Program-made: the position numbers and the translations under genes
Source: Parus major
Lineage: Eukaryota > Chordata > Aves > Passeriformes > Paridae
DNA length: 64,000 nucleotides
NCBI RefSeq assembly: GCF_001522545.3
Contig: NC_031774.1
Span: forward strand, 47,375,423 to 47,439,422
Direction of reading: 5' to 3'
Shown here: positions 11,471 to 24,790 of the stretch, one piece after another
Position numbering within the stretch: the first letter of the stretch is position 1
Layout: the number at the start of each line of letters is the position of its first letter
Notes under the pieces: model-generated
Seen by the model: the letters and a program-made list of their open reading frames with translations, nothing else
The model's database searches: none
What the model was told of the DNA's origin: nothing

Positions 11471-13599
11471 TATGGAAGATATACTGCTTAAACAAAGACA
11501 TGCTCCAAAGTTTCATACAGAATTGTCAAAATATAATTGAGTTAAAAAAACAACTAAAGCATAAGAAGAGCAATCTTTACTGCCTTTCCCCCCCTTTTCC
11601 TTCTTTGAAATAAATCCAAAGGACAATTTAGTGGAATCTTAGTGTAAAATAAAAAGAGTATATGCAGTTCCCGCAGAGACATTGAGATTTATACAAACAG
11701 CAGATTCATCCATACATTGATCCTAGTGTCAGGAAAGGCCATAGCAGAACTTTAGGATCTTACCCTGTGAAAAACATTTCACATCACATTGCTGGCATCA
11801 GAGAGCATCTGGCGCTTCAGGAAGAAAATGAACTAAAGCTAGCACATCGATGAGAATCAGGATCAATCCTTGCATTCTGGAGGACTCCAAATTCATGCTT
11901 CATCAAATAAGGGAAGCACGATATTTATACATCTAGACGTGTGTGGATACGTATACCTCAATGCACATATGCAGTATGTAGTGCATGTATGCAATGTTTA
12001 TACAATTCAATAGAAATGTAATAGAAACTTCCTTCTAACTTGCAGATGTGTTCATGATCACATACTGGTGTACAAGGCAATAATCATACCTTCTTAGGCT
12101 AGAAAAGAGCAACCAAAGAGCACAAAGCTGGTTTTGACAGTGTTTGAAGCTCAGTTGGTGCCATGGAGATGTCAGTAGCTCACAGGGCCTGCATTGTTAA
12201 ACCCTGGGCTGCTGGCACCGGCTGTGTGATTGCTGGAGGGCTCTGCTGAGGCTGACCTGGCTGGAAAAGAAGTGCTGGTTGTGAGCACTGCAGTGGGCAA
12301 AGGAGATGGCCTAAAGCTGAAGGCTGTGAGGAAGGAGTGAGGACTTACTGCAGCCTAGCTGACTGTCTCAAACCCTTTCTGAGCACAAGAAGCAAGACAG
12401 GTTTGCTTAACCTAAACCCACAAAGGCTCAGGCAACACAGAAGAGGAGGAGCATGCTATTGCAGCTCTCAAAGACAATGACAGGCCTGCATGTATATGTG
12501 AGTTAACATCATCAGCTTCTCTTCCAAATTCTCCTCCATAAATGAAACAAAACATCTTGGGAACATATCTGTTGCTTCATCATAGATTTCCTGTTTGATT
12601 TTGAAAGTCACATACCTCTGGAAGTTTCTAGACTGGATGGCAGGTCTACTATGATGTGCTCTCAGGTTTGCATTTGCTGATCTGACTGCAGACACAGCCC
12701 GTGGTGTCCTTGCTTACTGCTCCTGCCTTTCTTACAACTGCGAGCACAGAAGATTTTGGAAGGGGTTTGTTGGCATTCCCCAGCAGGGAGCCAGCACACA
12801 GCTGAGGCGTGTGTTCTGAAGGATCCCATGAACTTCCACCCACTGTAGATGTACTCCACATCAGTCCTTTCTTTCCACAATAAGGATAAATGTCCTTCCT
12901 GCGTGTGCCTTGGCCTGTAGCTTGTAGCTTCTTTGGGGAAGAGACTATCCATCCCTGGGAAGTGAAGGAACACCCAGCACAAGGGCCTGCCATTTCACCC
13001 GAGGCCTCTAGAAGGTACTGTAAGACAAACAGAGAATAATCCTGCTTTACAAGTGATAAGGGCTAGACAAAGACCAGGGCACTGCTCAGGGCTGTGTTCC
13101 CATCTCTGTGGAGCAGTGGTGCAAACAGATTGGGAACACACAACCAAGATTTCTCCCTTCTGAAGCTGCCCTAAGCATTACCTCAAAATATGAATTCTCC
13201 AGCAGCAGCAACTACAAAAAGGTTTCTAACCCCATTCCAAGAGCAAAATGTGGCTTGAACTGGTCAGAACCTGCTGACAGCCTTAAGCAGCATGAGAAAC
13301 CTGTTTCATGATGGCAGTTGGTTATTTTAAAACTGAGCTGAAAGATTAATGGTGAGATTTTCAAAAAATGTAGGCTCTCAATGACAGGAACTGACAATTT
13401 GCTCATGCAATTTCCCATCGCTGTGTGTGCAGTAGGGAGGAACGGGTGGGCAAAATGACACACGGCCATTCTGTGCCTACACTTTTTCTGGAAATCCTAG
13501 CCCTGAAAAAGCAATAAGCAAATAATAAAAGTATTTATATGAAAGGCAGAAAGATTTAGGCTGAGAAATACATTGATATTCTTTGTTAATTTTTTTATT
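11471..13599. other. Noncoding DNA, nothing recognised
   Basis: The overlapping minus-strand frames at 12,649-12,993 are not similar to any family I know. No repeat is firmly identified. Confidence 0.5.
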
Positions 13600-14100
13600 C
13601 AATTAAAAGGCACATGCTGATTATTTTTAGCAGTGTCCCCCTGATACAATTCAGATGTAAATCACATTTCTGTAGTCAGCTGCTGCTGTTTAAGCAGAAA
13701 TATTTTGACACTATAATTATAGGGTTGAAACTATGCTTTACATTAGTGTATAAAACACTCATTAAATTAAAATTCCTCCATGAAATCATGAAAATAAACA
13801 GTCTGTCTGAAATAGCATCAACAAATTCACAGGATGCTTCTGCGTTTTCTCAGGGCTGGCCTTCAAGTGACTGTGTTACAAGGCCCTTATTTAACCGTGA
13901 AGTGTTAAAGGTTCACATTCTTTTGAAGGTCCCATTCTGCTTATTTTTAAAATTATTGCTTTAATTGTTTTTACAACTTGTAAGATTTTAAAGCTATTAA
14001 GCCTCAAAGTTGTGGGAAAAATTAAAATTGTGATTATTACAACTTGCATAAGTCTGTGAGATGGCTGTGGCACTGCATTTTTTTCCAAGGTGGATTAAAT
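13600..14100. promoter_or_regulatory. Candidate conserved noncoding element C
   Basis: This AT-rich, repeat-free block has many TAAT/ATTA cores (for example ATAATTATAGGG near 13,714 and CATTAAATTAAAATTC near 13,760) and TGATTATT near 13,618. It resembles homeodomain-responsive enhancers. Inference only. Confidence 0.25.
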
Positions 14101-17100
14101 GAAAGGTGTTTGTGGCACCATATGTGGCATGTCACTTTGGTCTATTATGGCTGAGAATCAGGATACATAGTGTATACACAGCACCTTGAGAGGTGGAAAA
14201 GAAACCAAAAAACTTGGGATAGTAGTGTGTTAGGGGATCTTTCTTGTCCTGTCCTTTGCTCCCCATCTCCTTGTCTTTCATTTCCTCCCATCCATCATGA
14301 ACCTGGCCCAACTGTCTGCACCTCGAGGCAGGCAGAAGTTTCTGGCAGGAGGTGCCAGGACAAGAGCATCCCAGTGAGGTTCATCCACACTGCAGGAGTG
14401 GGAACAAGGGAAGGAGTGCCTTATTACCTTAGAGCCCTAGCCCTACCCTACTAACACGGGGATTCATTTACCAGGTCTGTTTTTATTTGCTTTGCTCCCC
14501 AAGGATAAGAAGCCACAAAGAGAGATCACTGACCATGGGAAGACGCAGTCTCCTCTGGCCTGATGGTCTGACTAGAGGGACCCACTGATGGGCAATTGCA
14601 TCAGTCCAGGTTCCTCCACCACCCACCATGGGCAGAGCTTCCTGGGTGGGACCACAGTCAAGACCCCTGAGCCTCAGAGGCATTCCCTGAGAATGCTGGA
14701 AAACCTGCATACGCTGGCACACTAATCCCTGTAAGCCCTGACTGGGTTTTGTTTGTTTTCTCTTCATCTGTACAGTATCACTGGTCCTTAAAGTGCACCG
14801 AGCAAGCTGCAGCCGTGCTGGGCTTGGGAGTGAACGGCACGGGATCTTCAAGATTCAGATGATGTAATCACAGTGGTCTGAAACATTTTTCTACATCTAT
14901 ATTCCACTGAAATCCACAATTATGGTTGACTTTTCTTTGATTGAAGATGTTCCAGAAAGATGGACTGCAATGGTAATTGCACCATTTTATCTTAAGATAC
15001 GAATCTGAGACTGATCCCTCTGGTCTTACAAAATTACGGTCAACATGTTATTTTCTCCATTTGTGCATGAAACGTATATGCAACAGTGGTTGCTGAAATG
15101 TGTATTTAGCCTTAGCTTGTCAGAGCCATCAGTTAGAAAATATTCAAACCCTTCAACCATTTTATTAATCAGGATTATGCACAAGAAAGTCTGTTTCAGA
15201 GTGTAAGTTTTAGTACACATTGTAATTCAATAGTAAAGGCCTTTTTTAATGCTGCAGTTGTTTTCTTTCAGCTGCCAAATAGATGATTGTTTTTTCTGTC
15301 CAGTATTACTAGCATTATGGTTAGCCCTCCTCTACCACAGGATGACATTTTCCACGCTGCATAGGAATAACCTTCTTTACAGAGCCTAGATATAATAGCC
15401 CAGTGAATTAAATTAAAGAAAGTAAAACATTTTACCACTGGAAGACATTAATATATTATTCTGGCTTCACATTATCATGATACCTGTGGGGTATGTTCAG
15501 TGTGATTTTGAGAAATCCCTCTAATAACAGCAGACGTTACCCTTTTATTTTTGTTCCAGATCATTCCACAAAATACATTTAGTTCTCAAATTAGATAACT
15601 GACAATTTTAATTTTTTTTTGCTTAATATGTTTATTCAGATTAATTATTTGAACTCTTGGTCACTGGATTTTCAGGTTCTAAAGAGTTCCTCATGATGAT
15701 TCCTTCGGATTTTTAAGCACTTCATGCAGTTTTGTTGTTGAACAAGGAACAAGGAAAGAAAGCCCTGAAAAAAGCCCAGAGATACAGGCTAATACAGGCT
15801 TCTTCAGAAGAAGGACAAAGAATTTTTAAAAATTTAATTTTTTTTCTTGATAAAAGAAAATACAGTCAAAAATATTTCTAGTAAGTTATTAAAAATATCC
15901 AACATTAAATTTCTAGAACACATTACTTTTACTGCCTCTGTTTAGATTACCACAGGATAGGTGTTAATGGACCCCTCTACACAGTTATAATTTGCTTTCT
16001 GTTGATATTTTCTAGTGTCTGCTCACCACTCTTTTCCTAAAAACATCACTGTTAGCTAAGTTCCTCTCTACAACAGTCACAGAAGACAGACACAGCTGAA
16101 GTGAACTCAGGACTTGTTTTAAGAAAAATATTTTTCCAGAAATTCTTTGCTGGGACTATCTCTTATTGAAGACATTAAATACATAAAATTCAGTGAGAAG
16201 TAAATGATGACACATTGGTGTAAGGGTGAGTGTAAACTCTGAGGGCAGAGTGGCTTAAAACAGTACCTAGTGTTGGCAGCATAAACAGACATTAGTAAAC
16301 ACTTGCTATGACCAATACCCAAATAAATCAGATTACTCTGCAGTATATATGTTTATAGAAATAGTAATTTTGGTGAATTTAAGGCACATCAGATATTATT
16401 AACCTTACATTTCAGAGCTGTGTGACTGCCCACTGATGCCAGAGAATTTAACTGCCTGGTCCTACCTCTTCAGGCACAGCTTTTGGAATATTTTTGAGTA
16501 ACTCCACAAACACAACTCCATAATCTTCATTTTCCAATGGCTACTCTACCTTCCCATTTGCCCCCTGTGACAGGAACAGCTCTAGGGATATTCAGGAAAC
16601 ACAGAGCTACTTCTGGTTGAAGACCTGTCACTGACAATGAGAAATAAATATCCAGCCCTACATGTCTCAAGAAAGGCAGTTTGACACCCATTTTGCATTC
16701 AGTTTCATCTACCTGTTTTAGCTTTGTGTGCCTCAGGAACAACTCCATTTCTCCTACCCTATGGTGGGGTGGTCTGTTTGTAGCTCCTTACTTTAACAGT
16801 GACGATGGAGACATCTGAACTCCTCTGAGTCCAAGATCAGCAGCTGACACAACCATGACTACAGACTCATCTTCTTGCCCATACCTACCCCACCTATGGA
16901 AATCCAGGAGCTTGTGACTTCCTCAGCTATCCCATGGCCAGGAAACACCAATCCAGCCCAAACCATCGGGAAATATTAGCTCTTCCCCAACCTTCTTCAC
17001 TTCCTTCCATATTTTCTTGCATTCTCCAGGAAGATGTTTGCTCCTCTCTACCTTCTCACACACAGGAGTTGAAAGAGTAAAGTAGGGACTAGATCCTGTC

Positions 17101-18979
17101 CTTCTTAAGACCCCAAATGATGACTGCTGCTATGGGGCGGCTCAGGCACCTGGGTCAGCACCATCAGCTGGCTCTGCTGGCAGCCAACTCAGAGAACACA
17201 CAGCTGAAGGAGGCAGAATGAGGAATTATGACCAATGACTTGCTCATTCTCTCAGTAAAGCAGATTTCTGTAGGGAATAGGATTTTACTCTTTTTTTAAA
17301 GTTGAGGAAGCTGCAGCCTAAGTCTTGCAGCGGTACAGCCACCATCCCAGCTGGAAGGCCTTGGTGGGAGGTAGAAGTGGAGGTGATAGACAGACAATCT
17401 TTGGAAAATGTGAACATATCACACACACACACACTCTCCACCACGGTGACAAAGACTGTTAACAGAGGACCAGATCACTGTCAGTGTCACAGATGGTAGT
17501 GGACTTCAATTTAATGCTCACATTTTTCCTGAAAACTGGAGAGGTGCCTCAGGCTCCTCTATTTCAGAGACCCAGGAAAAGTTTAGGAGGCAAAGAGAGG
17601 GGCCAGCCCCCTTTTTGTGGCCAGGACTTCTCCTGGACCTGTTCCAGAGTGGCTTGAAGGCCAATTTCCATACAAGACTTCTGCCTGAGCAAAGTGCAAG
17701 GGTCTCCTGCAACATCCAGTGGAGAGCAAAGCTTGAGCCAGAGATGTAGTGTTGCACTGCTTCTCCTCCCTCTTGATAACCAGCTGTGAGGCAGGAACAA
17801 ACCACTCAAACCTTGGCAAAAATACCTTTAATTGCCACGGTGTTCCCAGAGGTTTGGGAGGCACTGGTTGCAGGGAAAGTGTTGGATGGTAACTCCTGAT
17901 CACAAAGGATAAAACCTGCAGGGCAGCACCCACAAAGGGGCATCTGGCTGCCCTTCCACTAGCTAGCTTCTGGCAACTGGGTGTTAATGGCCATCTTCAC
18001 CTCAGCTGACTGTCCAATGGTTAGGTTAGAGCATTAATAGTCAGACTGACACAGAAAAAATAAGATGGGAGCATTACTTGGCCTTGCAGACAGCTAGAAC
18101 TCCCTCTCTCCACCACGTCCACCTCCCTCAGCCTCTCACTCACACGTCTCCAGGCACACTTGGAGCCTCTGATCGCTTTATTGGTTCCAGGGGAAGAGCA
18201 TTACTTGTTCTTTGCACAGATCTCTCTGCCTTCCCCTACCTCTCTTTTTCTTCCCATCCCCAATTCCTGAATATGTTAGTAGTACTAAATAAGCAGCACA
18301 ACATCAAATAGTTTTGAAGCTTCCTCTGGCAAAACCATAAAATCTGCGCTGGTAAAATATATATATATTTCTGTCCCAATTCCCAATCTGTTTCCTTTAA
18401 ATCCAATAAAATTTATATCATAGGGCTTAAGGGCAGAGAGCTTCATACAATTGAAACTGATTCAGTAAATGCAAAACATAAAAATACAGTATTGGCATTC
18501 GGTATTCCTATGTTTCAATACTGCTTTGATATTTCACTATGAAACTTAAACTGAGCTGGGGTTTTATGCATTCTTTTTCCCCCTCTTTTGTTCCCCCACT
18601 TTTTCCTTTGAATTTCATCTCTTTAATCACTGGACCATGGATCAGAAATTCTCACAACTTGTTTGTGGATGGCCAGAGTCTAAAGCAACAGCTTGTTTAG
18701 GAGTTATTTCACCATCTGTTCTTGCTTTTTCCATTAGATGGCTGGTTTTACACAGAGATTCATTTTATCGTTCTCTCTGTAGTGCTTCATCTTGTTTCAT
18801 TCACATACACAATTGCTCACTTATCTTCCTGTTTGTGCACAGTACCTATTTGCACAGGAGTGCACAGACTTCAACAAGCAATATTCTCCACAGACTTTCA
18901 CCAGGACCACATGTAACTCATGGGAACCAGGCCTGGGATTTCCTAAAATTGTATAATAGATCCAAAGTTCTGGTGGCTG
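14101..18979. other. Noncoding DNA with a short CA repeat
   Basis: A short CA run lies at about 17,420-17,434 and a TA run at about 18,356-18,369. No gene or interspersed repeat is recognised. Several overlapping frames at 17,518-17,933 on the minus strand are open in three phases, which argues against any being coding. Confidence 0.5.
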
Positions 18980-19425
18980 AAAGGGGCTGTTATGATTATC
19001 TAGTCTGACTTTTGATATAACAAAGGCCATAAAACAACAAAGACCAAGAAGCAATTCCTGAACCAAACAAAAACCCTTTGGCTGAGCTGGAAAATGTTAA
19101 CAGAGATCTCCAGTTTGGGTAATCCATTACAGCTTTGGAGAAGTTGTTCCAGCAGTCAGAGGTAGCTGGCCTCTTTTTGTGAAGAAAACCTCACTGCCTT
19201 CTAAAGTTTCCCTTTGCAGACACTGATTTGTATTCCTTTTGTACTGATAAAATCAAGACCTATCTGATACCCCAAATTTTCTCCCCATAATGGATTCTGG
19301 GTGTGCTGGTGGCCCCCAGAGCAGGCACCCAGGCTATCCTTCTGAGCAGCAGTGAGCTGTTGGAGTTGTTTTTTCATCTGCAACCATGCCCAGTTTCTGT
19401 CTGACAAAATAAATAGGTTGCATTG
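18980..19425 (-). mobile_element. Old, diverged CR1-type LINE remnant
   Basis: The minus-strand 3' end of an ancient amniote CR1 is recognisable from phrases such as ATTATCTAGTCTGACTT, AAAGGCCATAAAACAAC, AAGTTGTTCCAGCAGT and, near the far edge, ACAAAATAAATAGGTTG. It is much more diverged than the young CR1 copies elsewhere in the window. Confidence 0.55.
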
Positions 19426-21899
19426 CTTTCAAATTTTGCTATAAAGCAGGTTTTGAAGACTTTATCAGCTTATACATTTCTGAACATTTCTCAGTCATAG
19501 TCCTGCAACAGACCTGCAAGAAAAGATGCTGCAAAACACTCTCAGTGCTGGGCTGAGGAAGCTTTTTCAGCATCAAGGTGAATCACCTATTCCTGCCTGT
19601 ATCACAGCAAGGTGTAAGCTCTGCTGTCTGAAAGCAAGGACAGAGGGCCATGTGGGTAGGTCACACACTTCTGATCACTGCAAACCCTCCACCTACATAG
19701 GAAGATGCAGATTAGACTCCACATGACATGTGAAGTTGATCCCACCTCAGCAGAGAAAGCTGGAATAATTAATGTTTTGAATTTGTTCCCAGCCCTGCTT
19801 CCCATGAGTCTAAAATACATTTAATTCACAAGACTGTGTAATTAATGTTTATTTTCCTACCATCACCTGCATTCAGTGAGTTAAACATCTCCCTAAGGCT
19901 TTCCCAGGCAATTTCAAACAGCCATTTAAAATACATATATAGATATACTAGAAAAATCTTTTATTTCCACCAAAACCTTGAATCCTATACCAATAAGATA
20001 ATTTCCTGGCATATTCTTATTTCAGCATTTAATGTGATATAGTCACGCCTTTTCCATAACTAAAACTACCAAAAACTGAGGGGCTGAGAACTCACAGCCT
20101 GAAAAGTGAGAGATTGGAGCCTTGCACTGCTGGGAGGGTGAATGGAGCTGGAGCATGGCAGTGTCAGCCAGTACTTACCCCAGCCCTGGACTAAACAAGG
20201 GATTAGACATAAAAACCTGAATGGTTTTAGCTTTTGGAAAACTATTTTTGATACAACTGTTCATTTTTATTTGATAAAATTTTCCACCCAAGAAGTGGTA
20301 TTTGTCAATAAGCTTTTTTCAGAACATCTAGTCTTTAGATGTCTTTCTTCTTCTCAAGAAGGTCTTTGTAAGGGGAAGATTTGTACTGTTCACTGAGGAA
20401 TGCAAAAAAATAATCAAGAAACTTCGTAATTTCTTTTTTCTTGATAATCTTTTTACATTCCTGGCTTATTTAATCTTATGAACTATTCTTGAAGTTACTA
20501 AGAACAGCACCTGGACTATGATTTCCTCTTGTGCGGAGGTGAAAGGATGTGTGTCACTTCTCTTGTCATACTTGGTGGCTCATGGAATTTTTTTAGGGTT
20601 TTATCTGATCTGGTGTTATTTTCATAAATTAATTTTTTCATGTACACAGAGACATTTTGCAATGGGGGTCTGAAAGAGACAGAATTCAACTGGAGTATCA
20701 CAAATTCTGAAGCATCTTTTTAATGTCCAAATAGCTGACATCTGATTATTGGGAAGGAGCCCAGGACAATTCAGCCTGTTCTCTGGAGTAACTGCCATTT
20801 TAAGTCGTATCATGCCTGTTTGCTAGTGCAAATTGTTTAACACATCCAACTCTTTTAAGACAGCAAGAAATCAGTTTGACAAGCATTCATTATTCTGAAA
20901 TCACATATTAAAGAGAGTAACATTTGCAAAAGTACCACAACTATTAAGGGAGAAGAACTTATATGAGGTATAACCTTACTGTGCAGAGGGTAACAGAAGC
21001 ATTAATAGGAGAAACCTAAGTGGAAACACTTGACAAAATAAATTAAAGCACAGCTCTCCCCTGAAAAGTGACTAAAAATGGCATCCTAGGGTCCCATGTT
21101 TATTATGTGTTACCAAGTCCAGATCAGATTTGCTCAGTGTACAAATAAGGGGTGAAATTCTAGCTGGGTTGAATTCAACTAGAGCTTTGCAGATTACTTC
21201 AATGGGGCCAGGATTTCATTTTAGGAAACTTTTTTTTTCCTTTTTGAGCAGTCTGTGGAGCCTTGACTTGGAAGATCACAAGACTGGTTGAAATGTGAAA
21301 CAGAAAAATCCTAAAAAATTTCAAAATTGTTTCCATTTAGTAGGGCTGAAAACAGGCCAGTGTTTCACTTCTGTGTTTTATAGCTTAAGATTTTGCATGT
21401 GGTGTTTTTAATAAATCTTCTTATCAAGGATATCACTGACATGTTTATTAGCATTCTTTTCTGCCAGAAACGCAGAATTTGGAAAAATGAAAAATCTAAA
21501 TGATCATGCTGGCACTGATCTTAATATGCTTCTCAGTAAAAATGTCAACAACAACAACAAAAAAGCCAAATCATGATGTGAAAAAGTCCACTTTTCTCTA
21601 ATGATCTTGAGGAAAAGTCAGCTTTTGAAAGAGAGGAGGAGAGAGCAGCTTTCCCAAAACGCAGACTCGCATTCCCCAGTGGTTTGTGGGTGATTTCTCA
21701 GCCTGCAGCCCATGGAGGCTGGTGGCTGATAGCCCTGAGTGCTTTAAGACATTGTAGAAGCCTGTGGAGAAGGCTAGCCCACTGTGCTTCTCTCCTCTCT
21801 GGCACTGATGGGGCGCTGGATCGGGCTGGGGAAGGAAGTTTGTTTTGCCATTTCCCATGCTGTACTCTTTCTGTGGTTAAAAAGAGACTCCAGAGCTGT
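19426..21899. other. Noncoding DNA with a CAA repeat
   Basis: A short (CAA)n tract lies at about 21,547-21,561. Nothing else is recognised. Confidence 0.5.
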
Positions 21900-22335
21900 A
21901 AATCTGGCACTTTTCACTAGCACTTAAAAACAATTTCAAAATCTATTAAAAAAATGAGATCCCAAACCTGCTGTATGTGAACAGACAACGGCAAGAGCCA
22001 TATCAAGGACTTTGATTGCAGGCGAGGCTGGCTGGAAAGAGTCGGTGCTGTGCGGATATTGCATTTTATTCTTGATAGCACAGGACCTCGCTGTGCTTCT
22101 GTCATGTTTAAGCTGTCTGTTTCCATCAGGGAAAGGTCTTACAAGCACAAAACACATGGGCAGCCTTTCAGCCCTGTTTCAAATTTCTGCAACACAATAA
22201 ATCCGTTTGTTTTTATTTCTTCTTTCTGTAAACATTTCTCCATCTAACATAGTAACTGCTGTTTATACAGTGCAGTAAAAGCACAGGTCAGAGCACAATA
22301 AGATTATAGTCTTACTTCAATATGTCCAATCCACA
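21900..22335. promoter_or_regulatory. Candidate conserved noncoding element D
   Basis: This repeat-free block has GATTTTG/TTGATTGCAGGCGAGG text near 22,010, a CpG-containing core (GTGCGGATATTGC near 22,050) and AATAAGATTATAGTC near 22,297. It differs from the surrounding A/T-drifted DNA. Inference only. Confidence 0.22.
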
Positions 22336-24511
22336 ATAAAATAAAACCTTACTAAATATCCAGAGGAACAGTTTGGGGTTCTCTTCATATTAATGCATGT
22401 CGTATGGGAGGGTTGTATTGGGGCATAATATTTTCCACAGCTGTCAGGACTTATTTAAAAGGCAATATCCTTTTTCTGGGATTTTATTTAGGTTCTGTTT
22501 ATACCATGTGTAGGATTGTTAATCCCATGATGTATGACTCAGTGGTGTATGATTACTTGAAGGTAATATGTACAAAATGAGCTAAATATTTTGGGATAGA
22601 TCCTTGGGATTACGCACACCGGGCTCACAACAGAGGGGCAGTATGATAAGGAGGGGACAGAAAGGTAACTCCAATCTGCTTTTGTGTCCTGCCTGGCCTA
22701 AAGGCAAAAAACATCAGTCCTGCCCCAGTGCATTCCCCATTCTCTGTGGCCCCTGTGCTCCCTTCCACAGGGAGGCTCAGGTACTTTGAAGGTCTTGAAT
22801 CCTTTTCCTCAACTCTCTGTGCTATGCCCCTGTGGGAAGGAAGGTGCCCCCCTGCCCTGGCTCTGTTCCATTCACTGGGGCGTGCCTGAAGAGGCAGAAA
22901 TCCTAAAAATCCAGCTACCTCAGCTTTCACGGGTGAGTTAACCATGAGGGTTGATACAGCATTCTGGGGGCTATTTGACAAGAAACACAAAACATATAGT
23001 GTGTTTTCAGGACTAAAGAACATGAAACGTGGGTTCATTTATGGACGGCATGAATGTTCTGAGATGTGTTTTCGATCAGCTGAGAGTTCTTTGACATGGA
23101 AAACAGAGGCATACCTAAATCCACTGAGCAAAACCTGTCCCAAGTGTAACTTTATTGGCCTTACACCAGGAGTGTGTTTGGCCTGGGGACTCCACAGGTA
23201 CTTATTTTTGCCATTTAGTCAGCTTCTTTCCAAATGAATGGAAATGAAAGGGCACATTAAAAGGCCATAAAGGAGTTGCACTATTATGTTGCTAATTTTC
23301 TTGTACTTAGTGTGTTTGGTAACCAGCTTGTTTGGCTAGAGAATTTGCAGAGACACCAACTTCAGTACTCCCAAGCTCTGGGTACCCCTGGAAAAAGATG
23401 AAATATGAAGAAATTTAGACTTGTTAAGGTGCCAACCAGCACCAGAGTAACAAGGTGCAACAAGGCCAGAGCCTTGTAAGTATTCAGGCGCCTGGAAAAG
23501 AAGACAGACTCCCAAGGGAATTGTTTTACAGTGCCCATATACCTGACTCACCCAGGTCATGCAAGAGTGGTTGAGATGGGAAGGAGGAGCTCATCTTACT
23601 CATCTGAGTAAGATGCCAGGCCAAGATGATTCAGCAGCTGAGATCCAGGTTAGTGTTTTTGCCATTTTAATGCATACTATAGCCAGCTTTTGGAGGGTAT
23701 AAAGCTGTACAAGTCTCTTAAAGGACAGGACCTGAAAAGAGCTTAGTTGCTGGGTGCATCACCAGGAGGTATCCATGTGAAACCTTGACATCTCTGAGAC
23801 CTTGGCTCATCCCAACCCTGCAGTTACCTTGAATGATGCTTTTGAGCTCTGGGCACTAATCTTACACAGCTCACAGCTGCATAAAACTACCAGGAACAAT
23901 GTGCACTGCTGTACAATGTTCAAGGTCTCCTACCAAAAAGCACACTGAGAGAGGTGCCCCACCAATGCAAGGCTGCTCAGGAGGCTGGGAGGAGGCTCCA
24001 GCCCCAGCCACGGGCAGGCAAGGGCAAAGAGGCAGCAGCAAAGTAGGAGCAGAGGAGATAACCCCCATGGCAGAATGGTCCTGCTTTGCCTGAGATTTAG
24101 GAGGCCACCTGGAGAGATGCTGTGTGTGGGGCTGGGAGGTACAGTCCCCTGCACTGCTGCTTGTCCTCGCTGCAGGGTTGATGCACAGAGCAACACAGGG
24201 GCAGAGGGACAGAAAGCAGCTGGGAAGGGTTCATGAAATACTGGGAGAGCCAGCATGGGACCAGGATACTCAGCTGTGTTACCTCAGCATGAAGGAGTCA
24301 GGAAGAATATGGCCTGTTTCAGAGAAAATAGATGGGTTTGAGGCACTTTCATCACTTAAAGCCAGATCCAGAAGTATTTACGTATCCCTAGGTAGAAATC
24401 TGAAACCTGATTAGAGGGAAAGGCTGGAAGGTATTCAGTGCAGCACAGCTGTAGTGGGCTGGATTTGTACATTCCCCAGGTGGAAACTTGTGCTCAAACT
24501 TTGCTCTTACC
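22336..24511. other. Noncoding DNA, nothing recognised
   Basis: No gene or firm repeat. Frames here overlap on both strands and lack family resemblance. Confidence 0.5.
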
Positions 24512-24790
24512 ATGGAATCATGTATTAGTTTGGGTTGGAAGGCACCTTTGAGATCATCTAGTTCCAACCTCCCTGCCATGGGCAGGGACAATTTCCACTA
24601 GACCAGCTTGCTCCAAGCCCTGTCCAGTCTGACCTTGGACACTTCCAGGGTTGGGGCATCCACAGCTTCTCTGGCCAACCTGTGCCAATGTCTGACCACC
24701 CTCACAGTGAAGAATTTCTTCCTAATATCTGATTTAAATCTTCTCTCTTTCAGTTTTCTGCAACCATTAACTCTTTTCAAGCTCGAAGAG
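24512..24790 (-). mobile_element. CR1 LINE 3' fragment
   Basis: Minus-strand CR1. The 3' terminus lies at about 24,512-24,530 (CATGGAATCATG), followed by text equivalent to GATCATCTAGTTCCAACCTC. A minus-strand frame keeps the end of the reverse-transcriptase ORF ([17 protein letters not shown]), which is diagnostic of CR1. Confidence 0.9.

Noticed and set aside
17518..17933. Three overlapping minus-strand frames
   Set aside because: Openness in several phases reflects stop-poor GC-richer DNA, not coding.
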